Assembly (NCBI GenBank): GCA_947179155.2
Contig: OX359284.1
Span: forward strand, 9,736,432 to 9,800,431
Direction of reading: 5' to 3'
DNA: 64,000 nucleotides
Source: Hedera helix
Taxonomy: Eukaryota; Streptophyta; Magnoliopsida; Apiales; Araliaceae
The stretch's first letter is position 1, and each line of letters begins with the position of its first letter. The notes beneath the pieces were generated by a model, which searched no databases, was not told the origin of the DNA, and saw nothing but the letters and a program-made list of their open reading frames with translations. The translations under genes were made by a program, and so were the position numbers. Shown piece after piece: positions 33,986 to 47,230 of the stretch.

Positions 33986-35695
33986 TGTGAGGATCCGAAT
34001 TTCCAGGATTTCTTTAATAATATTAAATGAGAATTTAATTGATAAAATTATCAAAATTGTTTAAATTATTTATGATACAAGTAATTTTAAGTGTGTGAAG
34101 GAATTTAATTGTTAAATTAAATAAGTATCAAGATGGTGATGAATTGTGTGGATTTAAAATAAATAAAAAGGTTAATAAATTGTTTGGAAACAATTTATGA
34201 AAAATAAAAGAAATTCCATGTAAAGGTACAATAAATTGTACAATTAAATTGTTATGAAAATGTAGAAATTATGATTTGATTGAGGTTATGTGGTAATGTG
34301 AAATATATGAAATTAGATATGTATATATATACATTTGTATATATATAAATGTATATGTTTAAGTGATAATTGTAAATGCTATTAATTATAGAAATTAAGG
34401 GATTAATAATTAAATTAATCCAACTTTAAATGAAAAACGAATGGGAAAGTTAATAAAATTGTAATTATTGATTTTAGATTTTATCAAGAATTTTGGAAGA
34501 AGTTTAGAAATTAATTGAGAAGGAAAGGTAATTATATAAATTATATAATAATAAATTATATAATTTATATAAGGAAAATTAAAATAAGGTATGAAGAAAA
34601 TAATAATTATATAAATTATATAAGAATAATTATGTAATTTATATAAAGTGATTAAATGGAATAAGGTTGGAGGAAATTAAGAGATTATTTAAGAAAGGAG
34701 AATGTAAATATATAAATTATATAATATTAAGTTATATGTAATTTATATATATAAAGAAATTATTGAAAATATTAAAGAAATTGAATAATAAATAAGAAAA
34801 ATGAAGGTTTTAAATTATTAAAAATTATATTTATGTATAATGAAATTATTATGACTTTTATGAAAAATAATATTTCAGGAATGTGAACATGTTAATGTAA
34901 CATGTTGTCCGAGTAATGAAGTGAAAAATTATGAAAAATAATTTTTATATGTTATACGAATTATTTTATGAGTTTTGGAGGTATAAATTACCTCATATAA
35001 TTATATGCATGACGTTATGCGTGTACAAAATTTGTCAAGTAAAGTACCCAAAAGAGGTATTAATATTATTTATAAATCAATTTATGATTTTTAGTGAATT
35101 AAAATAAATATTTTATATACATTATATAAAATATTTATTACACGAATTAATTACGTAATGTATTAAATTATATTTATGCATGCTATGTTGGAAAAAAAAT
35201 CCGGAAGATTCGAGTGATTGGCAAGTTGAGGCGGTGGAATTGAAAATTTTCCAAAAAGTGGTTAAATGTTTACTAGTAAAAAGGAAATTGATATATATGT
35301 ACATATAATAAAAACATTCCTTTCTATTTTTTGGTTTCTTCCATCACCACCACCATGACTGCCCGAAGCCAACACCCAACCGGAAAACTCTATGATCACC
35401 GAGAGAGGAGATGATTTTGGTGCCAACAAAAGAAAACCAAGCTTCATAGGAATGTTTTTCAAAGTTTTGGAAGGTATAATCCTTTTATTTAATTTATTTT
35501 ATGTAATTTTGGTGATAAAATAAATTATGGAAAAATTTCTAAATAATTAGACTAATTATTCTAGATAATTTTTGGAGGTATATTTGTGGATTATATGATG
35601 TTTAGAGTTATTATTGTGGGAAAAGTTGGATTAAAAATAGGAAAATTGAAATTTAAAATGAGCAGTCCGAACAGGGGTAATTTTGTCCATTTTGG
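33986..35695 (+). mobile_element. Left part of split family-B solo LTR (B6)
   Basis: Begins TGTGAGGATCCG and follows solo LTR B2 for about 1.7 kb, including inverted repeats (34525-34745) and donor-like GAAG|GTATAA (35474). It stops where the truncated gag of C2 begins (junction between 35640 and 35697). The right part is at 42186-43042. Confidence 0.8.
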
Positions 35696-35696
35696 T

Positions 35697-36686
35697 GCAG
35701 TCCTTGGCATGATGATCGGTTGCTCCATAGGAAAAACATACTCCCTTCATCTTTTTCGGGCATTGTGGAGCCATATGTCCCGGCTGCCCGCAACTATAGC
35801 AAACACTTTTTCCTTTCAAGCATTCGCCCGTGTGGTTCTTACCACAATTGTTGCATCTGCCAACCTTCATAGTCTCTCCTCCGGATTTGTTACCTCCGGA
35901 CGATTGGCTCTCATTCCACTTTCGTTTATTGGGGTTGCTGCCTCCACTGCTCCCCGTCTTTTATCCTTCACGACCCTTCTTCCTCTCCTGGTTGAATTTA
36001 GCCAGGGCCTCACTGCCACCCTCTGCAATGATTGTCCTTTCCAATAGCTCTGCAAAGCTCTTGATTTTTAATACCGCTACAGAACGGTACACCCACGGCT
36101 TCAGTCCTAGCTCAAACCTCCGAGCCTTCCTAGCCTCCGTATCCACTTGATGAGTTGCAAACCTTGCCAACTCATTAAACTTGGCCGCATACTCGGCCAC
36201 AGACATACTCCCCTATTTTAGCTCGAGGAATTTCACCTCCATTTCTTGCTGCATGCTTTCTGGAAAGTATTTTTCCAGAAACATTTCCTTAAAGCGTTCC
36301 CAGGTGATGACGCCTTCTCCCGCACGGCCCTTGTTGGCCTTCCACCAGTAGTTCGCCTCCCCCTTCATCATGAAGGTAGCGAAACTAGTCTTCTGTGCTT
36401 CGGCCACCCTAGCGACCTCGAACACCTTCTCCATTTCCTCGATCCAAGTCTGTGCTTCGATCGGGTTTAGAGTTCCCTGAAACTCCGGTGGTCCAACCAG
36501 TTTGAAGTCCTTAAAGTTTGCCAAGTGCAGCGCTGGCTGCGGTGCTGGTTGTACTACCACTGGCGGGGGTCTAGTTTGCATGGCTTCTGCCAGCATTTCT
36601 GCAAACATCCTCATAGGATTGGGTTGATCCCCAACCTCACTCTCTGACTCTGGGATACGTTGATTGCGTGGTCTACCTCTCGGCAT
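35697..36686 (-). pseudogene. gag: C2 gag, truncated with stops
   Basis: ATG at 36686 (acceptor-like TTTAGCAG at 36691-36690). The capsid core and CCHC knuckles closely follow C3. Premature stops at 36213 (CAG to TAG) and near 35958 (CAG to TAA) both fit cytosine deamination at a CHG site. Coding ends at the junction with B6. Confidence 0.9.
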
Positions 36687-36872
36687 GATCTGCTAAAGAG
36701 TAAATCTTAGACTTATGCTTATAGTTCTACACATTATGTTAGCCAAATTAACATTTAAATTTAAACTATATATCAAGCATATTTGATTTAAACAAGGAAA
36801 TAACTGCATTTATATTCATATACCAATGTTTTAGTACAGACTCAACAAGTGGCATACTTCTATAAATGCTCA

Positions 36873-37043
36873 AGGCACAAGTTGCCTAATAACGACTATC
36901 CTCTGGCGAACAAAAGTGAGGATTCACAACCATCAACCCCTCTAACAGAACAAAAGTTTGGGTCTAACTGACATACTATGCATACATCAAAACATAATGA
37001 CTTACAACAGCTGAAACGTCCCTAATAGAAACAAAAGGTGGGA
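36873..37043 (-). ncRNA. Tandem stem-loops between pre-gag gene and gag, C2
   Basis: Coding-strand order: 37043-37019 (TCCC/GGGA), 36963-36936 (ACCC/GGGT), 36923-36898 (ATCCTC/GAGGAT) and 36887-36873 (AGGCA/TGCCT). The first three loops carry the TTTTGTT core. Confidence 0.55.
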
Positions 37044-37089
37044 TTCACTACTACCTATCAATACAACTAAAGATAATAACTAACAACAA

Positions 37090-37949
37090 TCAACGCCTGC
37101 TGCGACGAACTACTCGACGGTAAGCCTGTCGAACCAACTCATCAACCACACGACGTCTAATCATGCGGCGACTACTGCCCGTCTCCCAAGGATACCCATA
37201 ACCCGGTCCCTCAAACGATCAAAGGAAACGTCCAAAGCATACTCCAGAGTGTCAATCCTGGTGGATCTAACTCGAGTCTCTCTCTCCAAGTTGCCTACCC
37301 TCATGGTAGCCCTGCGCCAAGCCTCATGAATCTGAATCCGATCTATTCGCTCCCGGTCGAGCTCAGCTCTGGTGGCATAAAGAACTATCTGACTATGCAT
37401 TTCTCTGGCGTTTAGCTGATCTACAGTCTACCTAAGTTGCTGGTTTTGTAATGCAAGCTGTTGTACCGTTGGACTCGGCTGAGATGCAGCCTGCTCCAAC
37501 TGCTGTATTTTGGCCTGCAATTCGGCCATCTTCTCCTTGAGCTCCATGTTCTCATCAGAGAACATGTAAGCTACGTCCCTATACTGCTGCTCAGTATGCT
37601 GATGTATCTGGTTCTGCGCCTCTAGGTGCTGAACCCTCCCCTCTAGCTCATCATTAGCCGTAGTCAGAGTATCAATGATGTCACTGGCGGTAGTGCCCAT
37701 GCCATCAACATACTCAACTGGCTCCTCATCCTCCTCATCCTCAGTATCGACCTCCTCCTCGCTGTACGGTCGCATCACTCCGTCCCAGACAGCGTCCTCT
37801 AGATCTCCCTCCTCGGGATCTGACTCTGACTCCTCAACCGGGGATACAGGGGCAACGGGTGCATACCCTACATCCTGCTGCGTATTCATATGGATATCAG
37901 TATAAATCACCTCATCCACTGCAGTACTCGACTGTCCTATCTCCGCCAT
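37090..37949 (-). pseudogene. C2 pre-gag gene (exon 2), one stop and one frameshift
   Basis: ATG at 37949 directly follows acceptor-like GATTGTAG (37952-37951). The acidic region and coiled coil are as in C3. A TAG at 37430-37428 replaces a CAG glutamine of C3, and a frameshift near 37190 displaces the arginine-rich C-terminus, which is recognisable to a TGA at 37092-37090. Confidence 0.8.
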
Positions 37950-38041
37950 CCTACAATCACACAAATAACACATGTTAGTACCACAATAAAATATATTCAT
38001 TGATGAAATGAAATGATATTTTATCATGTACATCTCGGCTC

Positions 38042-38101
38042 GATGGATTTTCTCAATCCATCTCCAAAAATACATAACATGATGAATCTCCCCGATTCAT
38101 C
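38042..38101 (-). ncRNA. Leader stem-loops SL1 and SL2, C2
   Basis: SL1 38101-38081 GATGAATC/GATTCATC, SL2 38062-38042 GATGGATT/AATCCATC. A has G-U and C3 has A-U at the same SL2 pair. Confidence 0.6.
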
Positions 38102-38176
38102 TCCTAACGCACTCGATAAGAGTTTAGTACTAACGTTATAACCTAGGTTTCGCAATCCTAACGTTTCTAACCTACA

Positions 38177-38188
38177 GCTCTGATACCA
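38177..38188 (-). other. PBS of C2 (initiator tRNA-Met)
   Basis: TGGTATCAGAGC on the minus strand, three bases from the LTR end. Confidence 0.95.
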
Positions 38189-38494
38189 ACCTGTGACGCC
38201 CCCAAATTCGAGTTCTAAATACCCGGATCCGGTCATCACGATCCACTACAAACATTCACCTCTAAACAACATACAATAACTAAATGCGGAATAATAAACA
38301 TATGTTGTTCATTCAAAAGGTGTTACTAGTCCCAAGATACGATAACCTTACACAAAAGTACACAAATACCCTTAATAAAGTACTTAGGGTTTATATTACA
38401 TAACAATTAATTTAATTAACTACAAAGCTGCATCTCGAAGTCTATTACTTCATCTTTCCTTTACCCTTGCTCTTTCCCGAAGTCTCGGGTTGCA

Positions 38495-38543
38495 CTGCAA
38501 TAAGGTTTCATGATATAGCAAGAGTGAGCAACTAGTTTGCTCA
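38495..38543 (-). promoter_or_regulatory. LTR 3' splice-site region with branch-point hairpin, C2
   Basis: TGAGC, nine bases, GCTCA (38543-38525), and TATTGCAG ending at 38495. Confidence 0.5.
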
Positions 38544-40319
38544 ACAAGTTTAAATAACAACAAGGAACAATATATCATGAATGAAAGGGAATAGCTGAAC
38601 AATTCAATAATGTGAATAACATAAGCAGGAATAATAATTTGCTTTTAAAATTAGGATAGTCAAATAGACTATGAACTATAAATATCCACTGGAGTCAATA
38701 GCAGGTTGACCCAATGGTTACTACCAGAAATATGTACCCGAGGGGATCAGCCTCAGTACAATATGTGTATGCATAACATTTAATTTCCGTATTTTTGTTC
38801 CTGATATTAGATACAGAGTACTCCCCTATAATAAAGGGGTGTTCATAATAGTCTAAGAATCCGCATCTCCAATGATTTGGATAGCTTTTAAAATCTTTAA
38901 CATAAATGTCTAGCCGAACAATGGCTTAGACCTACTTTGAACAGTTCTTTAAACAATAGAACAATAATTAAGTACAAGTCAATGACTGTACAATCTCAAG
39001 TGCAACAAGTGCGAATAACAATAATATCGATGTGGAATAATTGTAAAGTAATTAAACCACTCAAAACATGCTTGGAAATAACAATTCAAGCTTAAATAAA
39101 TAATTTGCTCAATGAAATGAGTTTAGAGATAAGGAACTTGCCTGTCTGCTTAGCTACAATATATCTCTAGCTTTAACTAACTGGCTTTGAAAAGACCTAA
39201 CATTAATAAAGTTGGTCTAATAATTAGTACGGCGTATTTGGACAACTATACGCTCACTAAGGTACTTATTTATCATATAAGTACTAACACATAATTTACG
39301 TTAGTCGAAATAATATTATTAACCTTATAGACCCTCCATCAAATTAGGTTAATAATTTAATAAGTTAGAAAATATTTTTCTTAAGCGTTGGACACTTATT
39401 AAACCCTTAAACAACTTATTACAATTGTTTAATTAAAGTATAATTAAATTAAATTTATTTTATTAATTCAATCTCTATTTAATTACTATTTAATCTTGGT
39501 TAAATAGAAATTAATTAATTAACTCTAGTTATTATTTAAAATAAATAATAACTAATTGTACTTACTTATTATTTAATCATAATTAAATAATAAATAATTA
39601 TTAATTCATTTTAACCTTCTTTAATTTAATATTAATCAACTAATAGTTAACTAAGTAATTAACCTTACCTATTATTTAATTTAAGGAAATTAAATAATAG
39701 TTTACTCATTTTAATCCTCTTTAATTATTATTTAATGTCAATTAAATAATAATTAATTATTTAATTAATTTTAATTATTGTTTAAGATTAAATAAAAATT
39801 TAATTTATTTATCCTTATTTATTATTTAAATTAAATAACTTAATTTCCCTTAATCATTATTTAATGCTAATTAAATAATAATTAATTACTTAATTATCCT
39901 TATTTATTATTTAATAATATTTAAATAATAAATAGTTAATTTATAAATTTTTATATCTTCTTTAATTATTATTTAATGTGAATTAAATAATAATTGCTAA
40001 TTTATCTCCTTTATTTATTATTAACATTTTAAATAATAAATAACTAATAAATTTATTTAACTTAACCATGATTTAGCTAACTAGATTAATATTTAAAATA
40101 TTTAAATATTAAACTTAATTAAGAATATCCTCCCCAATATCATTTTTGAATTATTATTATTTTTGTTATAATTTTAAATTAGTTTTTAAATATTTAAATA
40201 AATTAAATTAAACTCGAATGACATTTATGTAAATAAGTTGAAAACTGAAACTTGGGCAAAATAGTAATTTCGCCGAGAAAAAACACGGAGGGGCAGTTTG
40301 GTAATTTCGCAGAACTGGG

Positions 40320-40483
40320 CTCGCGCATTGCGCGCGTTATCCGTAAGCAGGCCCAAAACGGTGCCGTTTTGGAGCCCGGGCTGTTGGCCTCCGCGCGTAA
40401 CGCGCGGAGTAAATTTTTATTCTACCAAACGACGCCGTTTTGTCTCCGCGTTTTCTATGAACAGTTGTCCGCGCATTGCGCGG
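40320..40483. repeat. GC palindrome cassette in C2
   Basis: CGCGCATTGCGCG (40322, 40469), CCGCGCGTAACGCGCGG (40391), AAAACGGTGCCGTTTT (40356) and AAACGACGCCGTTTT (40427). Confidence 0.8.
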
Positions 40484-41015
40484 AAATTTAATTTTTTTTT
40501 TCTTTGCAGACTGTGAACAGTGTCCGGCAATACCCATTTTAAATAAAAATATACCATCAAGTAAGCTTTAAATCTTTAATAAAAATCCAAAAAAATTACC
40601 AATCACTTAATATCAATTTATAACATGAAAATTTAATTTTTCATGATTTAATATCATTCTTTTTTTATAAAATTTTTTACATCACATAAACTACCATAAA
40701 TCATAACTTTTTGTATATAACTGCATTTTGAGTGATTCAAACTTTATTTTTCTCATGATTTAATGTTCTATAATATTAGAACATCAAACCTAAGTTTTAT
40801 AAAAATATTTTTGGTCATAAATTTCAAGACTTGATTATACACTATTAAACACATATTTTAGCATGCAAAATATACCAAAATACAAACCAAACATATTAAA
40901 CTCAAGCATGACATAAATATTACCACTACACATTATTAACTATATTAACATATTTATACACACATGTTAGTTTATTTAATTTAAAAATAAAAATTAGCTT
41001 TAGAATAACCATTAC

Positions 41016-41074
41016 CTTGATTTAATGGCTATCTTCCTTTTTCTTCCAAAATAAGAGGTGAAAGAAGATGACAT
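41016..41074 (-). CDS. Putative pre-gag exon 1 in C2
   Basis: ATG plus 18 codons, phase-2 AG at donor AAG|GTAATG. In-frame joining to 37950-37949 across 3065 bases gives one reading frame from LTR to pre-gag ORF. The G-R-K-R-K cluster resembles a nuclear localisation signal. Confidence 0.55.
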
Positions 41075-42066
41075 GAACTAGCTTAGAACTCCTTCTCCTT
41101 CTCTTGCTCTCTCTCAAAATACTTTGCTCTCAAAATCTCTCTTTTGAAACTTGGAGAAAATAATGAAGTGAAATATTTACCAATTTCAAGTATACTTGCA
41201 AAATTATTAGATACACATAATATATCTAATAATTTAGCCCATGCCCCTAGATGACAACTTACACAAGGAATGAGTTAAATGACACATTATGTGAAAAGAG
41301 GGATGGTCCAAGTACTTGAAAAATCAAACAAGCAATCCATTAATTAAATAAATAAAAAATAAAATAAAACAAAAACAAAATATCATTTTCTCTCTCCTCT
41401 CCTAGCATGGTCGGCTGATGGCTCTCATTTTTGTCCCAAAATGATAGTCATTTTGCTTACTTTAATAATTAATAAGTTTTATAAAGTATTTTCCAAGTGG
41501 GCCAATTATTGGGCTTTATTTAAAATACCAATTGGGCTCCTATTAAATTGTTTGGGCTATTAAATTGTCAAACTTTATTATTCTCCACTTGGACTACTAA
41601 TTGACCCATGTTGGACTAATTTAATAATTTACACATTAATTATTCAATCCATGATTCAATAAATAATTAGATTGAATAAATAATTAAATATTTTAACCCA
41701 TTAGTATTAAATTACTAAATGGACTAATAAATATTATTATTAATATTTCATATTATTTACATTAATTAATAATCATATTAATTAATTTATTATATTTAAT
41801 TAACTCATTATATTCAATTTAATTGAATATTTAATTAATAGGAAACTTATCAATTATTTTGATATTAAAACTTTAGGGTTTGTTCACTAATTTAAATAAC
41901 ATATTAGTGACCCCCTTTAAATAATTTTAGTAATTAATTACATAATCATTTAATCACATAATTAATTAATCACATAAAAAGATTTAAATAATCTCGTAAA
42001 ACTAACTCGTCGGAAATTAAATTAATAATTTAATTAATAATGACGTGGAAATTCTAGGACATTACA

Positions 42067-42185
42067 ATGATATAACCTGAGTTTGATATATAGGTTATGT
42101 GATGAATGATAAAGATCACAGAAATGTTAATTGACGAACAAGGCTATATGTGAGATGTTTGTAAGTGTTACGTAATGAACGCAAA
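42067..42185. other. Unassigned spacer right of C2
   Basis: It does not follow the aligned part of solo LTR B2. It may be a divergent part of the split B LTR or a separate insertion. Confidence 0.3.
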
Positions 42186-43042
42186 TCGAGGCAAGTTCTT
42201 CAGTCTCTTTTATGTTAAATGTTGGACTGTTATGATATGTAGTTCTTGTTTTAACTGCATACAAATTATGTGTTACGTGATACGTGATTAATATGATCAC
42301 AATGTGTATTTTGTGCAACAATATGAATATATAGGAGATATGTTGCTATAGTAGAAGCACAAGCACATGATGTATGACACACACCAAGCATGATAAGGTA
42401 TGTGCTATGTAAAGTATAACTGCTGAACTTGCTGAGCCGTTGTGCTCATTACTTGCTTAAATTAAACTTTTGCAGGTTAAGAAATGAATTTCAGAAATAT
42501 TGGATTTTATTAGAGATGGATCAACCAAGAAGGTTGTGAATGAAATAATTATATTCAATATAGTAAATTGTAAAGTTATTTTGACATTTTGTATATTCAT
42601 ATACGTTGGATCCGTAAAGAATGAATAGAGTTAAATTGTGAACTGTGAATGTTTAAATTAATTGTTACGATAGAAATTATTATACGTTTGATTATGAACG
42701 ATGCAACAAGAAATATTTGTATGAAAATAAAAGATTGTAAATTTTGAATAATGATCATTATAATACGTGTAACAGTAAGACAAAGTAAAGGTTGCGATCC
42801 AGGGACTAGGATCGAAATGTAAGGATTTTAAATATACAAATATTTTAATACAATGATTGAAAAAAAATATATATGAGAATTTTGATAATTGATGATTTTA
42901 AAAACAGATAATGGATCAATTAAGGGTTTAAATAAGGTAATTAAAGATTATTAACGGACCGAAATTTGGACGTAAGAAAAATAATGTTTAAATAATATGG
43001 AATTTAGGGGAATAAAGTGGGTCGAATTTCGGGGTCGTTACA
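42186..43042 (+). mobile_element. Right part of split family-B solo LTR (B4)
   Basis: Follows B2 from GGCAAGTTCTTCAGTC (B2 24558) to the terminus GGTCGTTACA. It contains the branch-point hairpin (42433-42448) and acceptor TTTTGCAG (AG 42474-42475). Followed by ACAAC, which equals the five bases before B6. Confidence 0.8.
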
Positions 43043-43047
43043 ACAAC
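43043..43047. repeat. TSD of split solo LTR B6/B4 (right), ACAAC
   Basis: Matches 33981-33985. Confidence 0.75.
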
Positions 43048-43130
43048 TGATGATTAAGATGGGGGATAAAGATTATCACGATGCCATAAAGCGTGGCATG
43101 CTTCAGTAGTAGTCGAGTGGTAGTTATGTA
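43048..43130 (+). pseudogene. Continuation of element F internal region
   Basis: Short stretch continuing from 33985 after removal of B6/C2/B4. One frame reads D-K-D-Y-H-D-A-I-K-R-G before a stop. Too short for assignment. Confidence 0.3.
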
Positions 43131-46036
43131 ATTAATATATGTATATACAAATACAAAATATTCATGTAACCTTAACAAATTATCCACTTTGAATCATAAT
43201 ATAAATATATAATAATAACGTTCACAACCTTTTAGGAAAATCCGTCTCTACATAATCTGATATTCTTGAAATTCATTTCTTAACCTGCAAAAGTTTATTT
43301 TAAGCAAGTAATGAGCACCACGGCTCAGCAAGTTCAACAGTTTATGCGTCACGTAGCACATACCTTAATATGCTTGGTGTGTATCATACATCATGTGCTT
43401 GTGCTTTTACTATAGCAATATATCTCATATCATTGCACAAAGTACACATAATTGTGATATTATCCACGTATCACATAACACATAATTCCTATGCATTTGG
43501 CAAGTTTTAACATATCATAACAGTTAAACATTTAACATAAAAGTGCTAAAGAACTTGCCTTGACGTCCAATTAATAAATTGATAGCTCAAACCTTTTACA
43601 CGATCAACGTATGATCATAAAATAATCAAATAATAATTATTTATCCTCTTATGATAGTAATTTACTAAATTAATATCATCTCTGGGCCAATTATTACATA
43701 ATACGGTTAATTTTATTAACCTCGTCCTTTAAAATATGAACATAACTTAATATTTAATGCCTTCACTACGGACAAACCGGCTCATCGGATAAAATTTAAC
43801 ATATTTGTTTGCCCGAAAATTTTATTTAACCATTTTCTAAATTATAACCTTATTAGATTAATATTTAAACATTTAACTATTAATCCCCAATATTTAATAT
43901 TTTTACAAAAATATTAAATTTAATGTCCAACCATCATTTCTATATTTTTAGTATTTTTCTATAATTTTCTATGATTTTTAAACAATTTTTAAACATTTAT
44001 TTCAATTAAAAATCACTTTTGAGGGCATTTTGGTAATTTTCGGGCCCTTAAGGACACAACCGGAATTTTGCAAAAAGTCCAGGGGCATTTTCGTGGTCAA
44101 AGGACACGGTCGGTATTTTTGAAAAAGCCCAGGGGCACGTTGGTAATTTCTAGCGTTGCTGTTGGCCGCGCATTGCGCGTGGCCCGTCACTTCCGACGCC
44201 AAAACGGCGTCGTTTCCTGTCGTTTCCAGAAGCCTCCACGCATTGCGCAGCTGCTTCTTCCACACACCCCAAAACGGCATCATTTCAAGCCGCGTCCGGA
44301 AAAAATGGCTGCCGCGCATTCTTCTTCCTCTTTTCGTAGAAACAGTATACCAACTTTCCAAAAATGTACCATTTTTGTTAATTTTTTTCACAACATAATT
44401 GCACCAAAAATCACACAATTCATAAATATTCGTCCAAAAATTATTTAGAATAATTATTCTAATTATTTACTATTTTCCACAATAATAATTTAACACCATA
44501 AATACCCAAAATAATTCAAAATAAAATTGAATTATACATTCTTTGGCTTTAAAAATCTTTCCTTTGATGACATAAACCTCCTCTCCCATGGTGGTGGCTA
44601 TGGTGGTTGCTGGTGGACATGGTGGGTGGCTTCGGGTGGTGCAAAGAAAAAGAAAGAGAGAGTTTTTTGTTTCTTGCTTTATTTCTTTCTTATTCTTGCT
44701 TGCTTTTTTTTTTTTCTTTTTCTTCCTTTTATAGACAAAGGCAACTTAACCATTTTTTTGGAAACAATCAATTCCACCGACTTTGTGGCATAACCAACAT
44801 ATTTCGGATAATTAGCATGCAAAAATTTAAAATTTAATACATTACATAACTATTTCGTGTAATAAATATTTTATATAATGTATATAAAATATTTATTTTA
44901 ATTTACCAAAAATCATAATTTATTTATACATAATATTTATACCCTTTTTGGGTACTTTACCTGACAAATTTTGGACACGCATAATGACATGAATGTAATT
45001 ATATGAGATAATTTATACCTCCAAAATTCATAAAATAATTCATATAACTTCTAAAAATTATTTTCCATAATTTTTCACTTCGTTTCTTAGACAACATGTT
45101 ACATTAACATGTTCATGTTTCCAAAATATTATTCCTCATAAAAGTCATAATAATTCCATTATACATAACCATAATTTTTAATAACTTAAAACATTCCTTT
45201 TTCTAATTTATTTTCATTTCTTTACAATTTACACTAACTTTTCTTATATAAATTATATAATTTACTATTATATAATTACATAATTACCTTATTCTTATAT
45301 AATTTCCATTTCACACAAAATAAAAATTATAAAATTTTCTTCCATCCTTATTCAACTAAATTCTCTTATATAAATTATATAATTACTCATATATAATTTA
45401 TATAATTATTATTTTCTTCATACATTATTTTAATTTCCTTATATAAATTATATAATTTATTATTATATAATTTATATAATTTCTTTTCTTCTCAATTAAT
45501 TTCTAAACTTCCTCAATAATTATTGATTAAATCTAAAATCAATACTTATAATTTTACTAATTTCCTCATTAACTTTTCATAAATTTTCGGATTAATTTAA
45601 TTATTAATCCATTAATTTTCATAATTAATAAAATTTATAATTATTAATTAATCCTGTACATTTGTATATATACAAATTATATATATATATATATACATAT
45701 CTAAATCATATATTTCACATTACTACATAACACCATTTAAATATAATTTCTGTACTTTCACAATAATTTAATTGTATAATTTATTGTACCATTACATGAA
45801 ATTTCTTTTATTCCTCATAAATTGTTTTTAAACAATTTATTTATTTATTTATTCAATTATTTTAAATCAACACAAATTATCACCATCTCTATACGGATTT
45901 AATTTACCAATTAAATCCCTTCACACACTTTAAATCAATTAAAATGTCACAAATAATTTGAACAACCTTGATAGTTTTATTAATTAAATTCTTATTTAAT
46001 ATTATTAAAGTAATCCTGAAAATTCGGGTCCTCACA
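43131..46036 (-). mobile_element. Family-B LTR B5, truncated
   Basis: Follows B3 from about its base 480 to the terminus GGTCCTCACA. The first 480 bases (TGTAACG end) are missing. Holds branch-point hairpin 43312-43327, GC cassette 44165-44322, TATA-like CTTTTATA 44726-44733 and inverted repeats 45240-45480. Confidence 0.85.
44165..44322. repeat. GC palindrome cassette in B5
   Basis: CCGCGCATTGCGCG (44166), AAAACGGCGTCGTTT (44201), CGCATTGCGC (44238), AAAACGGCATCATTT (44270) and a truncated CCGCGCATT (44309). Confidence 0.75.
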
Positions 46037-47230
46037 AGTATTAAAGCCAAACACAGAAAGTTCAAGCGCAGCTGCTCTGTACTCTGGCGTAGCTGTATTA
46101 TGCCACAAAATCAGAGACAGAAGGTTCAGGCACAACTGTTTTTAAGTTGGGCGCAGCTGCGTTTCCTTGCATGCTCAGTTAACCATTTGCTATCATGGTG
46201 GGACCTGTTGGGAGTTAAAAAGAGGAGTTGTGATCCAAAAATCAGGAAGCACTAAGCTAAAAAAAAGGGACGCTGAAGCAAATAAGGATCAATCAGAGCA
46301 GAAAGAGAAGAACATTGGAGAAAGAGCAGAAGCAGAGCAACATTGGAGAAAGGAAGAAATAGAGCTAGAACAAGAGGAAAAAGATTTGTCGTCTTCACAG
46401 TTTTTCTCTTCCCTTTAATTTAAATCAGTATTTTGAATATGTATGATAATTATTGGATTATGAAGTTCTGTGATTTAATTATGAACGGATTACTTTTGTT
46501 TAACACTTCAATGGATATCTACGTTTAATTTGAATTAAGTGTTACCAGATAGTTGTTGATGTTTGTACTTGGGTTGTCTATTATATTGGTATTTAATTTA
46601 TCAATTACCTGGCCAGTAATTAACTTGGTATCTTATATAAAGTTGAAAGATAGAGTATGAGAATAGACATCTGTATGATAGCATGTATTTATGGTTTACT
46701 TGATGAAAATCATAATTAGTGAACAAGATAGAAATATATTTGTTGACCATATAACACTGTGAGAGAACTTGTGCAAAAATATTCCTTGTTAATTCAATCC
46801 ACATAGAGATATAGTGCTTAATTAATTTGGATGTTTTTCCTAGTTCTATTCCTTGATTGGTAGATTTAGGTAAATTTGTTGAATGGTAATTGAGAGATAC
46901 TTATCAACACTATTAAGAGTTTTCGGTTAACAGCCCATTGTTAACATAAAGGTAATAATTTGATTCAATTAATAGCATAGTGTGAAGTTGTAGTGTTAAA
47001 CGTTGTTAACTTTCATTCAATTTGTCACTCTTTGACTTTTAACAAGCTAGTGGTAATTTTCAGTGCATCAGGTTGTACCAACAGAATTCAAATCATGGGT
47101 TTAAATGAGACTATTTTAATTAAAATTATTGACATTAGTTGTTAAGTGAAAATCCTCGTGGGACAATACCTTGCTTGCCTTAATACTATTATCTGACCAT
47201 GTATACTTGCGTGTGGAATTTTCGAAGGCA
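46037..47230 (+). mobile_element. Element E left LTR, missing its first 200 bp
   Basis: Matches the right copy at 48901-50038. It starts exactly at the end of B5, so the first 202 bases of this LTR were lost with the start of B5. It ends near GGCA before a degenerate tRNA-Asp-type PBS region (ATGGCGAACAAG). Confidence 0.75.

Larger units (their letters stand above)
35696..42066 (-). mobile_element. Element C2, 5' half only
   Basis: Minus-strand family-C element with 5' LTR 38192-42066, PBS, pre-gag gene and gag up to the zinc knuckles. It ends abruptly after the H-A-K-D-C knuckle. Pol and the 3' LTR are missing, together with the middle of the B LTR it entered, so one deletion probably removed both. 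Confidence 0.88.
38192..42066 (-). mobile_element. C2 5' LTR
   Basis: 3875 bp. Minus-strand order: palindrome 41201-41184, ORF exon 41074-41016 with donor 41015-41014, GC cassette 40483-40320, ATTATTTAA hairpin array about 40090-39420, branch-point hairpin 38543-38525, acceptor AG 38496-38495. Confidence 0.95.

Noticed and set aside
46167..46418. Charged ORF in the E LTR
   Set aside because: The frame is not kept in the other LTR (48960-49200), so it is a chance ORF.
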